Positions 9,701 through 18,871 are shown, counted from the first letter of the stretch. The stretch is DNA of 64,000 nt from Planctomycetota bacterium (GCA_029260765.1 JAJDCP010000174.1:1-64000); one strand, 5' to 3'. Numbers and translations: made by a program. Notes: generated from the sequence alone by a model not told the origin.

Positions 9701-10025
9701 CGTCCTTGTAGGAGACCGGCACACGGTTCCGGATCAGCTCAGCCAGCTCGCGGTTGTTTTGGAGGAGGGATCTGCTCGCGCTGGTCATGGTGAGCTGGTC
9801 GACGGCTTGCTCGTAAGCGGCATCCGGCAGTCCGGGATTCAGCGCGCGCAGCTTCTCGTCGAGCGTGCGCGTGAGGACGACCTCGGACGTGTCCTTGCGA
9901 CCGAGCGAGCCGTCTGGTCCGAATGTCTCGGTGTTGTAGGCGAACAGGCTGCGCCACTTCAGCGCGTGTTTGAAGTAGGCGGCGGTGGTGTCCTGGAGGC
10001 GATCTTCGGAATACTCGGCGCTCAT
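6732..10025 (-). CDS. hsdR: Type I restriction enzyme, R (endonuclease/translocase) subunit
   Basis: A 1097-residue protein, normal for the family. An N-terminal PD-(D/E)xK nuclease is visible as RPDIIGF (Asp149) and FIELKAQ (Glu163, Lys165). The SF2 motor follows with Walker A TQGSGKS at 299-305, ADEAHRTQNG (DEAH box at 399-402) and FTGTPL. The C-terminal half is the helical region that binds the M2S core. HsdR translocates and cuts DNA unmodified at the HsdS target. The gene is last in hsdM-hsdS-hsdR and its ATG overlaps the hsdS stop by four bases. No truncation or frameshift was seen. Confidence 0.95.
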   Translation of the reverse strand: MSAEYSEDRLQDTTAAYFKHALKWRSLFAYNTETFGPDGSLGRKDTSEVVLTRTLDEKLRALNPGLPDAAYEQAVDQLTMTSASRSLLQNNRELAELIRNRVPVSYKDADGHTQSPRLRVIDFDDPDANDFLVVRELWVKGHPYNRRPDIIGFVNGLPLLFIELKAQHKDVKVAYEGNLSDYRDTIPHIFHHNALVMLSNGEEARVGTITSPFDFFHEWKRLEENEPGVVDWQTMLKGMCRKDRFLDIVENFILFDDSPSGGTVKALAANHQYLGVNLAYQAVQDREVRDGKLGVFWHTQGSGKSYSMFWLAQKVHRKLLGSFTFVILTDRVELDDQIAKTFAGCGAVAEAKAVHASSREHLKQLLAEDHRYIFTLVHKFNPDDTEPYTLRKDVIVIADEAHRTQNGKLAEAMRAVLPNASFIAFTGTPLMRDASDQLTRDTFGDYVSRYDFKRAVDDGATVKLFYDNRGEKLELATVDINERIADELAKHDLDQDQQQRLERELGRDYHILTSDERLDRIARDLVAHYATRWETGNAMLVCIDKVTCVRMHGLIEKYWTDEIDKLERKRTRLMEGLAAVQESVKDADEDDRVRVITAATKRIERALSKLSWLQTTEASVVVSEEQNEVKTFKKWGLDIVPHRAKMKDRDLAEEYKNPSHTFRLAIVCAMWLTGFDVPQLSTLYIDKPMKGHTLMQAIARANRKAPGKNNGHIVDYNGMLKSLRSALAKYGDGDTGGDGCEGAPAGDLDELEAEFAAAIAACEEHLSKCGFDITQLMEATGFDKIALLSKKNEASAVNAVCRSDKTRARFEVLAREVFKKRKALISEPKRIKPYRRKADAIDAIYKKLQANKDAADISAVMQELHSIVSDHVKHQSVTRIPGADSGKVYDISHIDFDKLKAEFEKNPNKNTTVQSVKDAVDQKLRRMVRQNPTRMDFYKRFQAIIAEYNRETDRVTIEKTFEELVKFVGDLSLEDQRAVREGLDEEILPVFDVLVQRKELDSRTRNRVKAVAAALLDAIKAELANLDHWKAKRKTQAQVRLRILDLLYDENTGLPVDVYTDEEVKQLAKVVYLHVYEQYETATNNVYAPLPGDRGAA

Positions 10026-11218
10026 ACGGGGATCCTCCCGTCCATCAGGCGGGGGAGGAGGCGGTCGCGGGCTTCGCGGAGCTTCCGATTCATCACCAAA
10101 AGGCTCTGGATTTGGCCTGTGAGAGACTCCACAGTGTCATTGAACTCCCCGTGGGCGGGGTCTGGTGGAATTAGCAACGCATACTTGCGCATCACCTTCC
10201 AGTTCGCCCTCGGCATCTTCGCGCCGATCTTGGCCGTCTGCCAGACGTAGTCGACGAAGTGAACGCTGGATGTAATGGCAAGCGCAAGCGCAAACCACCT
10301 GGGGTCGTGAGGACGCATGACGATAGTGTCAGAAGAGCAGATACCAGACACGGGGGCCGGCGCCACTTTGTGGAAGTAGGGCCGGATTTTCCCAAAGAGG
10401 ATGTCACGTTCCCGGAACCTGAACTTGTTGCTTGCCACGTCCGCAGCCGTGCCCCACTCGGGCAATGCAATACACCTGCGGGGGATGTGCGCCAGCCCTA
10501 TGTACGGTGTCGACGGGTCGACTAGGCTGGGGTGTATTCCCTGCCGAACCTGCTCGACCAAGTCAGCAAGTCGGGCGCGACGCCACCCTTCCGGCACCCC
10601 ATCCACGACCTTCACCCGCTCGTGGCCGGGGAAGCGCAGGTACACGAACCACTCCCGGTACAGCAGGTGGATGGACTCTTCCAGCAGGGCCATCCGGCGG
10701 TTGTTGTTCTCGATGAGGTCGTCGTAGGCGGAGAGGATGTCTGCTATGCGACGCTGAACATCCATGGTCGGGGTGGGAATCTCCAACGCGCAAAGGTGTG
10801 GGATTCTGAGGTTGCTGACGGTCGTGCCTGTCCCCTTGCTTCGCCCGATTTGCGACTGAACATGCCACGACTGAAGAGCGTAGAGCATGTAACGACGGTC
10901 CACTTGCGCGTCGTCGGGCCGAAGCAAGACCATCCGCTGACCGAGACAACACCGAATGTCCGGAAGTAGGCAGACTTCGCCCATGGGCGCCTCACGGGTG
11001 ACGACAAGATCGCCACTACGAGGAACCGCACGCTTCGTCCTTTCTGAATAGTGCTCTTCAGTCGTGAAGCTGGCTTGGGCACCAAGGTCCAAGCGGCCTC
11101 CCCGGATGTTCTTGCTCCGAAGGACGCGAACGCCTTCGTCAGTCCATTTCGGAGTGGAGTGAGGGCAGTCCACAACCTGCTCGCAAAGGCTGTCAACTCG
11201 CCGCGTAGCCCAACTCAT
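10022..11218 (-). CDS. hsdS: Type I restriction-modification specificity subunit
   Basis: A 398-residue protein with two target-recognition domains (about 1-150 and 200-350) separated by helical spacers. The central spacer reads IADILSAYDDLIENNNRRMA and the distal one ends KLREARDRLLPRLMDGRI, both typical HsdS conserved regions. It sets the DNA sequence recognised by both the methylase and the nuclease. It overlaps hsdM and hsdR by four bases each, so the three are translationally coupled. The recognition sequence cannot be read from the protein. Confidence 0.95.
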   Translation of the reverse strand: MSWATRRVDSLCEQVVDCPHSTPKWTDEGVRVLRSKNIRGGRLDLGAQASFTTEEHYSERTKRAVPRSGDLVVTREAPMGEVCLLPDIRCCLGQRMVLLRPDDAQVDRRYMLYALQSWHVQSQIGRSKGTGTTVSNLRIPHLCALEIPTPTMDVQRRIADILSAYDDLIENNNRRMALLEESIHLLYREWFVYLRFPGHERVKVVDGVPEGWRRARLADLVEQVRQGIHPSLVDPSTPYIGLAHIPRRCIALPEWGTAADVASNKFRFRERDILFGKIRPYFHKVAPAPVSGICSSDTIVMRPHDPRWFALALAITSSVHFVDYVWQTAKIGAKMPRANWKVMRKYALLIPPDPAHGEFNDTVESLTGQIQSLLVMNRKLREARDRLLPRLMDGRIPV

Positions 11219-13320
11219 CCGACCAGCTCCTCGAAGTTCGTTGCAATCGCTTTCGCCAGCAATACGGCTTCCTCGTTGAGACTGGCCAGCTCCACATGGA
11301 TCTGGCGCAGTCGCTCCTCGACGTGCTCCTCATCTTCGGGTTCGGGTGGGGTCACGCCCACGTAACGACCGGGTGTGAGGCTGTAGTCCTGCTCTGCGAT
11401 CACTTCCGACGTGACGACCTTGCAAAGGCCCGGAACCTCTGCAAACCTCCCATCAGGAAACCGACTCTGGAGCCAGGTGACCTGGGCCATCGGGTAGGTC
11501 ACAGCGCGGATCGCTTCGAGCACCGCATGCCGAGCGCTGTTCAGCACATCGAGCCGCTGACGCGTGACCTTGTTGTCCCAGGCCTTAGACCGTGCCGCCT
11601 TCAAGTCTCTCCGCGCGATGTCTGCCGCCCGAGTCGTCAGTTTTTGGACCTCGTTGATCTGCCGGCGGAGGGCGGCGACCCGCTCCGCGAGTGGGTGGAA
11701 GGTGTCATGCCGGGCGCACTGCGCATCGTTGGTCGGCGCAGGACCAGTCTCTCGCTTGCGCCATACGGTCACGTCGGCAACAACATTTGCTCGTGCAGAG
11801 TCAAGGCTCTTGATCGCGTCCGCTCGTTCCTTCAGCACAGCTGAGAAGGCGTCGACATCGGCAGCCTCGACAACGGAGGGAAGGTCGCCAGCCAGGTCGT
11901 CCAGGGCGTTGGTGAGGGCTGCGCTGGGACCATCCATACTCGCCAGCTTGGCTCCAAGCTCGGTGCTCGCGGCCACGCTTTCCGACAGGTAACGCCCTAC
12001 CAATTCCAGATACCGCTCGGTCTCCCCCCGATACAGCCACACGATCGCGGTCAGGTTCGCGAGCTGTTCGTCCGAGAAGTCTCGGATCTTCCGGCTGACC
12101 ACGCGGTACACGCTCCGGGCATCCAACATCAGCGTCTTGTCGCGACGCGCCTCGGGCCGCCCCCGGTCAAAGAACCAGAGGGAGCACGGGAGGGGGCGCG
12201 TGTAGAAGAAGTTGGTGCCGATCGAGACCATGATGTCCAGGTCACCGGTGGCCACGAGCTGCTTTCGGATCGTCTTCTCGCCGTGCCCTGCATCTGTGGC
12301 CGACTGCGCCATCACGAAGCCCGCGCGGCCCGTCTCGTTCAAGTAGGCGTAGAAGTACTGGATCCACAGGTAGTTGGCGTTGCTGACGGTGTTTGTCTTC
12401 GGACTGATGCCGGGAATTTTCTTCTTGGTGACCAGGCGCGGGTCGCCCTTGATCTTCGCCGGGTCGACCATGTCCACGTTGAACGGGGGGTTGGCCATGA
12501 CGAACGAGCACTTGCCGATCAGCCCGGGCCAGCGGTCGTAGAAGGTATTCCCCTGGCGGACCTCGCCTTCGAGACCATGCACGGCGAGGTTCATCAGGGC
12601 GAGGTGGGTGTTGGTCTCGGACTTCTCCTGGCCATGGAAGGTCACGCTCGCGGCTGGGGAGGCCCCTTTGGCTGTGATCGCGTGCGCCGCCTGCACGAAC
12701 ATACCGGCGCTTCCGCATGCGGGGTCCAACACCTCGCCGCGGGTGGGCTCAATGAAGTTGACGATGGTGCGCACGAGAGACGGCGGGGTGAAAAACTCAC
12801 CGCCCTCCTGAGCACCCGACATCGCGAACTTGTTGAGGAAGTACTCGTAGATGCGTCCGAAGAGATCGTCATGGGTCGACTTGCGCAGCTGGTCGCTGTT
12901 GAAGACGCGCACGAGGTTACGCAGCAGGTCCGCGTCGAATTTCGGGTAGTCCTTCGGAAGGACCCCCCGGAGGAGGTCGGGGACTTGCTCCTCTACCAGC
13001 TCCATGGCCCGCTTGAGCGCACCGCCCAGGTCGGCACCCTCGGGGAGGTTCGCCAGGTAGTCGTAGGTCGCCTGTTCGGGCAGGAAGATGGCGGCCTTCT
13101 TGTTGAAGTCGGCGGCGGTGATGGCGCGGGTTCGACCGCCCCGGCTGGGGAGGCCTGCGCGGACCTCGGCCTCGACATTGAGGAAGCGGTTGGTGGCATG
13201 GCGCAAAAAGATGAGCCCGAGCACGGGCATCGAGTACTCGGTGGCGTTGAGCTTCGAGTTCGCCCGGAGGCGGTCTGCGGCCTCCCAGAGTGCGTCTTCG
13301 AGCTTCTTCAGGTCATCCAT
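11215..13320 (-). CDS. hsdM: Type I restriction-modification N6-adenine methyltransferase
   Basis: A 701-residue methylase. The N-terminal HsdM helical domain (KLEDALWEAADRLR to LIFLRHATNRFL) is followed by the catalytic domain. That domain has AdoMet motif I DPACGSAG at 199-206 and catalytic motif IV NPPF at 277-280. It methylates adenine in the sequence chosen by HsdS. At about 200 residues longer than many HsdM proteins, it carries a helical, charged C-terminal extension after about residue 480. It is the first gene of the operon, start ATG 13320. I see no clear promoter upstream. Confidence 0.95.
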   Translation of the reverse strand: MDDLKKLEDALWEAADRLRANSKLNATEYSMPVLGLIFLRHATNRFLNVEAEVRAGLPSRGGRTRAITAADFNKKAAIFLPEQATYDYLANLPEGADLGGALKRAMELVEEQVPDLLRGVLPKDYPKFDADLLRNLVRVFNSDQLRKSTHDDLFGRIYEYFLNKFAMSGAQEGGEFFTPPSLVRTIVNFIEPTRGEVLDPACGSAGMFVQAAHAITAKGASPAASVTFHGQEKSETNTHLALMNLAVHGLEGEVRQGNTFYDRWPGLIGKCSFVMANPPFNVDMVDPAKIKGDPRLVTKKKIPGISPKTNTVSNANYLWIQYFYAYLNETGRAGFVMAQSATDAGHGEKTIRKQLVATGDLDIMVSIGTNFFYTRPLPCSLWFFDRGRPEARRDKTLMLDARSVYRVVSRKIRDFSDEQLANLTAIVWLYRGETERYLELVGRYLSESVAASTELGAKLASMDGPSAALTNALDDLAGDLPSVVEAADVDAFSAVLKERADAIKSLDSARANVVADVTVWRKRETGPAPTNDAQCARHDTFHPLAERVAALRRQINEVQKLTTRAADIARRDLKAARSKAWDNKVTRQRLDVLNSARHAVLEAIRAVTYPMAQVTWLQSRFPDGRFAEVPGLCKVVTSEVIAEQDYSLTPGRYVGVTPPEPEDEEHVEERLRQIHVELASLNEEAVLLAKAIATNFEELVG

Positions 13321-14211
13321 CTACGGTCTCTCCGGTGGGCTCAGCGCCCGTGAGGCGGTTCGCGTGCAATCAAGCCAGCAACGTGTCCTGCAGGGCCCGC
13401 CAGGAAGCTCAAAGCTCGACGGCACCGGCCAGGCGTGCCGCCTTGGCCAGGGGCTGATGACACAGAAGTCACATACTCGCTCAGATTCTTTAAGCGCCAG
13501 TTGTGCCACGAGTCAGGTTGCTCGACGGTACTGATTTCCATCCTCTAACTTTCTACGCCCAAGCCTACTGCACGGCATGCCCCGAATCAAACTGACCGCC
13601 CCAAGGATGGGCCGAGCATGAGAACCATAGGGTTCGGCGGCGGAAGTGCCGTTCTGTCGGCCACCGTACGGGCTCGTGAAGACGTCACGCAAAAGTGGGT
13701 CACTGGAGCTGGATCAAGACGTTAATGTTCGTTGTCATTGAAGGCTATGCGTCTCAGCGTTTCCGCCCTGAGCCTCAGGCCTGCATCATGTAGCCCGATG
13801 CAGTTTTACCACTAGCGCTCCTCCGGCCCTGCGAGCCTCCGGAGAGTCGACCTCGGCGACGGCACATCTTACATATGACGGCATTTGAATGTTTTTTCTC
13901 GCGAGCTGGGAGGGCGCATTCTGCTGAGGGGCAGGCTCCACAACGCGGTGTCGGTGGTGTCTCTGTGGTTGCGTCAGCTCACAGCGCTAGTGCTATGTCG
14001 TGCTCAGGTATTGTTGGTTCGGGGCTTCGGAAAACAAGCTACCGCAGAGACGCAGAGTTTCGCGGAGGGCCGCAGAGACGGCAACACCCCTCTGCGGCCC
14101 TCCGCGTCCTCCGCGTCTCTGCGGTTGATCGCTCCGTTTTACCTACAAGACCTGTATTTGACGCGGCGCTAGCTTCGGTTTCGATGAAGCAGGCGGAAGA
14201 CAGCGCTCCAC
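13321..14211. other. Intergenic stretch of about 890 bp with a long palindrome
   Basis: Upstream of hsdM and downstream of the nuclease gene. Apart from the palindrome at 14041-14126, no gene or RNA was recognised. Short open frames on both strands lack any domain. Confidence 0.5.
14041..14126. repeat. Long imperfect palindrome, CCGCAGAGACGC type
   Basis: The left arm beginning ACCGCAGAGACGCAGAG pairs with the right arm ending GCGTCTCTGCGGT over about 37 bp, with a loop near 14078-14089 and a few mismatches. This resembles the palindromes that often accompany GxxExxY genes. No GxxExxY gene lies beside this one. Confidence 0.8.
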
Positions 14212-14733
14212 CTATGCCAATGCGTAACTCGCGTGTTTCGCCAACACCTCGTTCAACGCTGTCTGCCCCCCCTCGGCGGCACGGATCCCATGTCGATCCA
14301 CCGTCTGAGGGAAGGCCTCGTCCACGCGGCTTCCGAGAGGGGCTTCCCGGAATGGCCGTAGCAGCGTGATGTAAAGGTCAGCGTTGGTGGGGAGGTCGCT
14401 GCCGGGCACGGGCACGAACAGCCAGTTGTCAGTCAACCGGCCGCCCAACGCGGCCACGAGGGTCTCGAAGCCTTCATTGCGTCTGGCCTTCAAGCCCTTC
14501 AGATCCTTCTTGCCCAGTCGAATGAAGTCTCCTTCCGCCGTCTTGACCTCGATGGCCAGCCGGCGTCCATCGATCTCAACCTCCAGGTCGATTCCTTGGA
14601 TGGCTCGATCGACCACCCTATCGGCTCCAAGATCGAGAAAGGTCAACGCCAGCAGCTTCTGCACGAGCTTGCCATACTCCATGCCTTGCCGCTTGCGGAG
14701 GCTGCTGAGAGCTCTCCAGGTCGCATACCTCAT
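14212..14733 (-). CDS. PD-(D/E)xK-type nuclease-like protein
   Basis: A 173-residue protein. IQGIDLEVEIDGRRLAIEVK gives the Asp49 ... Glu62-x-Lys64 pattern of restriction-endonuclease-like folds, preceded by a helix with GMEYGKLVQKLLALTF. I chose ATG 14733 because it directly follows the ATPase stop with a two-base gap; the frame also opens upstream inside the ATPase gene. It is the last gene of a four-member operon with the Rad50-like ATPase. ATPase plus nuclease pairing is common in anti-phage systems. The exact system was not recognised. Confidence 0.7.
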   Translation of the reverse strand: MRYATWRALSSLRKRQGMEYGKLVQKLLALTFLDLGADRVVDRAIQGIDLEVEIDGRRLAIEVKTAEGDFIRLGKKDLKGLKARRNEGFETLVAALGGRLTDNWLFVPVPGSDLPTNADLYITLLRPFREAPLGSRVDEAFPQTVDRHGIRAAEGGQTALNEVLAKHASYALA

Positions 14734-14735
14734 GA

Positions 14736-16894
14736 TCAGCCCTCCGTCTGCTGGATAGTGCTGCCCGTGTCCCGGCCCCACTCGTTGAGGTGGATCAGGC
14801 GCTTGGGCGAGGAGACATAGTCTCGGATACGCTCGGCCAGCCTGCCCGGAGTCGCCCCCACCAGGACGGTTCCGTGGCAGGCGGCTTGCTCAATGGCGTT
14901 GGCCAGTCCCGCCACGTGCTCCGCATCAAGGCTCTGCTCGGGGTCGTCCAACACAAGCAGGCAAGGCCCGGGTCTTTCCCGTTGGAAGTCCTCGGCCTGT
15001 GCGAACAGGATCGCCATGGAGATGGCGTTGAGCGACGCCTGATTCAGGATGGGCACCAGGTCGTTGCCGTCTGCCCCCAACACCTTGTAGCTCATTTTCT
15101 TGGCCGTGGCGTGTGGCTTGATGCGCATTCCTCGCGCCCGAGCGTTCTTCTTGCCGGCGATCATGGAGTAGTACTTGTCCAGGCTCGAGTTGACTCTGGT
15201 CACGTTTCTGTCTGAACGCTCCTTGAGCAGGTCCTTGGCCAGGCTGGCCAGCGCTTCGCAGTCGACGATCAGGCCGGCCATCCGGTCCAGGGCCGCCTGG
15301 AACGCCTTCCAACCGGGCAGATCCTGCACGTCGACGCGTTGGCTCTCGCGATCGAGGGCCTGAACGTACTCGGACATGGCTTTCAGCTTGTTCCGGCCTT
15401 TGTCGTGTTCTTCGAGGGCTCTGTCCCGCTCGTCCTGCAGGGGCTGGAGTTCGGCGATCGCCTTCCGGGCGCGCTCCCGCTCTGCCCGTGCCGCAGCCAC
15501 CAGGTCGTCCCCTTCGTTCCGCTCGGGAAACTGACCGGTCAGCTTTGCGGTCTCCGCCTCGAGCCGTTCTCGGACACCGGCGACCTTGCCCTGAAGTTCC
15601 TTCAAATCTTCCACGTGCCGGCGAGCGACATCGACCCGCTCGCACGCCTGCCGGTGGCTTTCGGCCAGCGCCTCGGTCAGCTTCGAGGCGACGCCAGCCA
15701 ACCGTTCTTGGACGCGTTGTCCCAGCTTGGGAACATCACTGGCGCAAACCGGACAGGTCTCAGACGGCTTGACGTCCAACAACCCGGCGGCGTCCCTCAA
15801 CAGGCTCTCCAACCGGCTGTTGGCCTTGCGCGCGGCGTCTTCCACCTCTACCTCGGCTTGGAATCGCTTGAGCTTCTCATTTCTCTCTTTCAGGTCGCCA
15901 CCTTCAGCCTGGGCCTGGCATAGCGCACTTTTCAATTCTTGAGCGCTCTTGGCCAGCGGTTCGATCTGGGCCAGGCTGTCTGCGAGGGCTCCGGCGCGCG
16001 ATCGCAATCCCCCCATGGCAGCATACCGTCCGGGGCTGGCGCGGACCTTTGCCGGCCAGTCCACCGCCCACGTCCTTGCCTCTTCCAGGCTATGGAACCG
16101 TTCAGGCAACTCTACCTCTACGCCGAGCTTCTCCTTGAGATCGGCCGCCCGTTGGCGCAGTCGCTCTGCTTCGGTGAGGCTGCCATCGCGGGTCACGGTT
16201 TCGGGCTGGATCCCAACCCGTTCCAGGGTGTCCTGGGCATCCCGCAATCCCCCGGCTGCGGCGAGTAGGTCCTCCAGATCCTGGTTGATCCGGGTCTCCC
16301 GATCCTTCAATTGGCGTTTGAAGGTGGATAATTTCAGCCCATCGAGCGCCTGGCGCAGCTTGAGGATGTCGTCCAGTCCCAGCAGTGTGGCCAGAGAAGC
16401 GGATAGATTGTTCTTGTCGATGAGCCGGTCGCGGGCAGCCTCCTGATGCTGGCAGTAGGAGCTCTTCCAATCGGACCAGCCGGGGAAACCCCTCGCGACC
16501 AGCAAGTCCTTCGCGTCTTCGTCATCGAGTGTCTCGCCAGCCGAGGTGGTGACGCGGAACTCCTCCCGGTCTGCCTTTTTTGCACGGCTCTTCACCTTCG
16601 CCGTACGGCTGCGGCCGACGGTCAAGTCACCCTCGGCGTCCTCAAAGACCAGGCGCACCTCCGTGGCTCCACCCCCAGCGTCGCGAAAGGCCACCTCCCA
16701 GGCCTGGCGCTCATTGAGCCCGCTCGCCTTCATCTCCCCCCCGACCCGAACAGGCACCATTCCACGGCGTTGAGCAGGCTGCTCTTGCCCCGACCGTTTT
16801 CACCCAGCACCAGGTTGATCCCGTCTTTGAGCTGCACGGTGGTTCCAGAGCGAAATCCCCGAAAGTTCTTGAGAAATATGGAATTGAGTTTCAC
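14736..16894 (-). CDS. Rad50/SMC-like ATPase, frameshifted near the N-terminus
   Basis: Read as about 718 residues. GTG 16894 opens an N-terminal frame with the Walker A loop GENGRGKSS. It then stops at 16736, and the remaining protein continues in another frame from about 16760 to 14736. The break is at a run of seven G (16736-16742 as C on the plus strand); one extra base would restore one protein reading FGSGGEMKASGL. The rest has long coiled coils with a CPVC zinc hook at its centre, a signature-like QASLNAISMAILFA helix and Walker B LLVLDDPEQSLDAEH. The GTG overlaps the stop of the 62-residue gene upstream. As sequenced, the larger frame lacks Walker A and should be inactive unless frameshifting, phase variation or a sequencing error restores it. 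Confidence 0.8.
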
Positions 16895-17079
16895 CGCCCC
16901 ATGGTCTCCTTGCTCAGCTGCTTCGCCGCCAACTCCATCTGGTCCGAGGCTCGTTCCAACAACTCCACGATCCGGTCGGCGCCAGCCTCGGAACCGAGAA
17001 GCTCCAACAGCTCGAGGCGCTCACGCAACCGGATGCCCTTGCTCTCGACTCTCCGTTTCAGCTCTTGCAACACTTCCAT
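16891..17079 (-). CDS. Small coiled-coil protein upstream of the Rad50-like ATPase
   Basis: A 62-residue, highly helical and charged protein (VESKGIRLRERLELLELLG then a second helix DRIVELLERASDQMELAAKQ). ATG 17079 is chosen because GAGGAG lies seven bases upstream; an in-frame earlier start exists at 17124. The stop overlaps the ATPase GTG by four bases, implying coupled translation. It has no recognised family. Small partners like this are common next to SMC-like defence ATPases. Confidence 0.6.
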   Translation of the reverse strand: MEVLQELKRRVESKGIRLRERLELLELLGSEAGADRIVELLERASDQMELAAKQLSKETMGR

Positions 17080-17110
17080 CGCTTGGCTCCTCTTCAGTTC
17101 GGTTGTTTTG

Positions 17111-17595
17111 TCACACCAGGGCATCCGCCGGTCTGCGAAGAACGGGGAACGGGTTAACGGTTTTCACTCTCAATCCGGGGAAGCGCTCTTCGGTCTGGCG
17201 CAGCGCTTCGAGGTACAGGGGGTGCTCGTCCGCCCATAGCTGCTGTCGCTCCAAAACCAGCAGCTTGTGCCTGCGGGCGCGATACGCGTGGAGTGAGACC
17301 ACACCGAACGGACCTTCGAATTGCAGTCTTCGGAGTGTCGCAGCCATCGGGCTCTGTTCGCCGTCCAGGAGCCTACGCCAAGGGTTGGCGACCTCTCCTC
17401 GTGGACTGGGCATCCACCACAGCGGAGGGGTCAACAGCCAATCTCACCATGTCGAACGCCCAGCGCCAATCCAGCAGTCCGTGATACGAAACGTTGTAGT
17501 AGTTGCGCAAGCATGCGTTGCAGGAAGTGTCGGATTCAACACGTCGATGCGCAATTCCCCCATCCTGATCTGTGGGAATTGCGATCCGATGGAAT
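17111..17595 (-). pseudogene. C-terminal relic of a DUF1998/MrfA-type helicase
   Basis: From about 17595 the minus strand reads SDTSCNACLRNYYNVSYHGL followed by LDWRWAFDMVRLA. This is the Cys-x-x-Cys-L-R-x-Y-x-N ... H-x-x-L-D motif at the end of DUF1998-containing DEAD helicases such as MrfA and DISARM DrmA. The frame then stops and resumes in another frame as a roughly 80-residue tail (PMAATLRRLQFEGPFGVVSL ... FPVLRRPADALV) ending at 17111. No helicase core is present upstream. It was probably the first gene of the ATPase-nuclease operon. Confidence 0.6.
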
Positions 17596-17873
17596 GTAAA
17601 CGATGCTTGACCGGCAATTCAAGGCGACGACGCTCGGCGCAGGTTGGAGATCGAGACGTGGATGGTGCGTCACTTCGATCGGAGCCAAGGCACCGCCAGT
17701 CTCCCAGTGGTTGTTCCTATCGTATGCGTCCGAACGACTGCGCCTTGCGCCGCAGGACACACGTGGCCATCGGGAACTGACAGGCACATCGCGGCCTCCC
17801 CAGCTGCCAGCCGGCGACCCTGATCAGCACTTTCCTTGCTTCAGCCTGACCGTCCCCTTAGCCGGAGACCTCG

Positions 17874-18470
17874 ATGCCCAGTTTTGCCGTGAATGTGAAG
17901 GCTCTTGCCGAATTGGTCGGTCGCAGTCCGGGGGTGATAGAGCGAATCGCAGCCAGGCCCGGCTGGCCGCTTGAGGTCTGCCAAGGCGAGCGCAAGCTCT
18001 ACGGCGTGCCCACTTGGTGGCTGCGTCGCGAAATTGCGCGAGCCGACGAGTGTTCCGCTCTTGAGTGGCTGAAGGAAATGAGAGATCTCGTGGACTTCCG
18101 GAGCCGTTTCAGGTTCCACACAACTCCTTTCACCCGCGAGTTGCCCACCGAGCAGCGCTTTCGCCTGCCCCAGTTCGACCGGGCTCTGCGAGGGCTCGTC
18201 GACGTGGTCGACAGCCGTCAATCCGGCTAAGTGGCCGCGCCAGCCGGAACAGGCAAGGCGCAACTGCTGCGGACGCTCCGCACCGACCTTCCGGAGGCAC
18301 GCTACGACCTGCGGTACGTCAAGACCACAAGCCTGTCGCGCCGAGACATGTGCCGCGAGATCGCCTCCGCCGTCGGCTGCAAACCCGCCGGAACCCTCCC
18401 CGCGCTGGTGCGCCGCCTCGATGCACGCTTCGTCGCCGCTGTCGAAAACGACGGCTTTCGGCCGACTTTC
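17874..18470 (+). pseudogene. Relic of an ExeA/TnsC-type transposition ATPase with upstream Mu-like DNA-binding segment
   Basis: One frame runs from 17874 through an internal TAA at 18228. Before the stop lies a short DNA-binding-like N-terminus (SPGVIERIAARPGWPLEV). After it come PAGTGKAQLLRTLRTDLPEA and YVKTTSLSRRDMCREIASAV, which match AAA ATPases of the ExeA/TniB/TnsC group. Walker A reads GTGKAQ instead of GTGKT/S, and everything after about residue 200, including Walker B, is missing. It lies just before repeat copy C. I read it as the remains of a transposable element. Confidence 0.55.
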
Positions 18471-18871
18471 GGCCCACCTTCGGAATCGAAGACCCTTGTA
18501 CTCGGCTCCGCAATACCGTCTTGCCGCTCGCCCTCCGTCCTGGCACCCTGCTTGCTCTCGCAAACCTCAGAACCTTTGATTTGACGGGGGTTCCCACCCC
18601 GCACGATGCAACCAGGGCGCCAGAACTCCGGGTCGACCTTCGGCCGCTTTGCTGCACGGCGACGCCCAGACGAACCCATTGGCAGACATACGACTGCTTC
18701 CTCTGGCTGCCTCAGGCTGGTCAGCACAACCAAGAGCACCAGATCAGAATGGGCCGCACGAGTCTGCCACCCACGTTCCTCGCCATTTCAGCCTGGCTGC
18801 GGCCTCCACACCTGTCGCTTTCCGCTTCAAGCGAAAGTATGTATGATCTAGCCGGAGGGGCTCCACCTGAG
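18471..18871. other. Intergenic stretch with repeat copy C
   Basis: Contains the shortened repeat copy C and the leader of the Fic operon, with GGAGGGG at about 18854-18860 before ATG 18872. No other gene was recognised. Confidence 0.5.
18605..18663 (+). repeat. Dispersed repeat, copy C (right half only)
   Basis: Shares ACCAGGGCGCC and GGGTCGACCTTCGGCCGCTT with copy A. The hairpin arm is partly decayed (TGCTGCACGGCGACGCC). Together with copy D it brackets the Fic operon in direct orientation. Confidence 0.75.
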
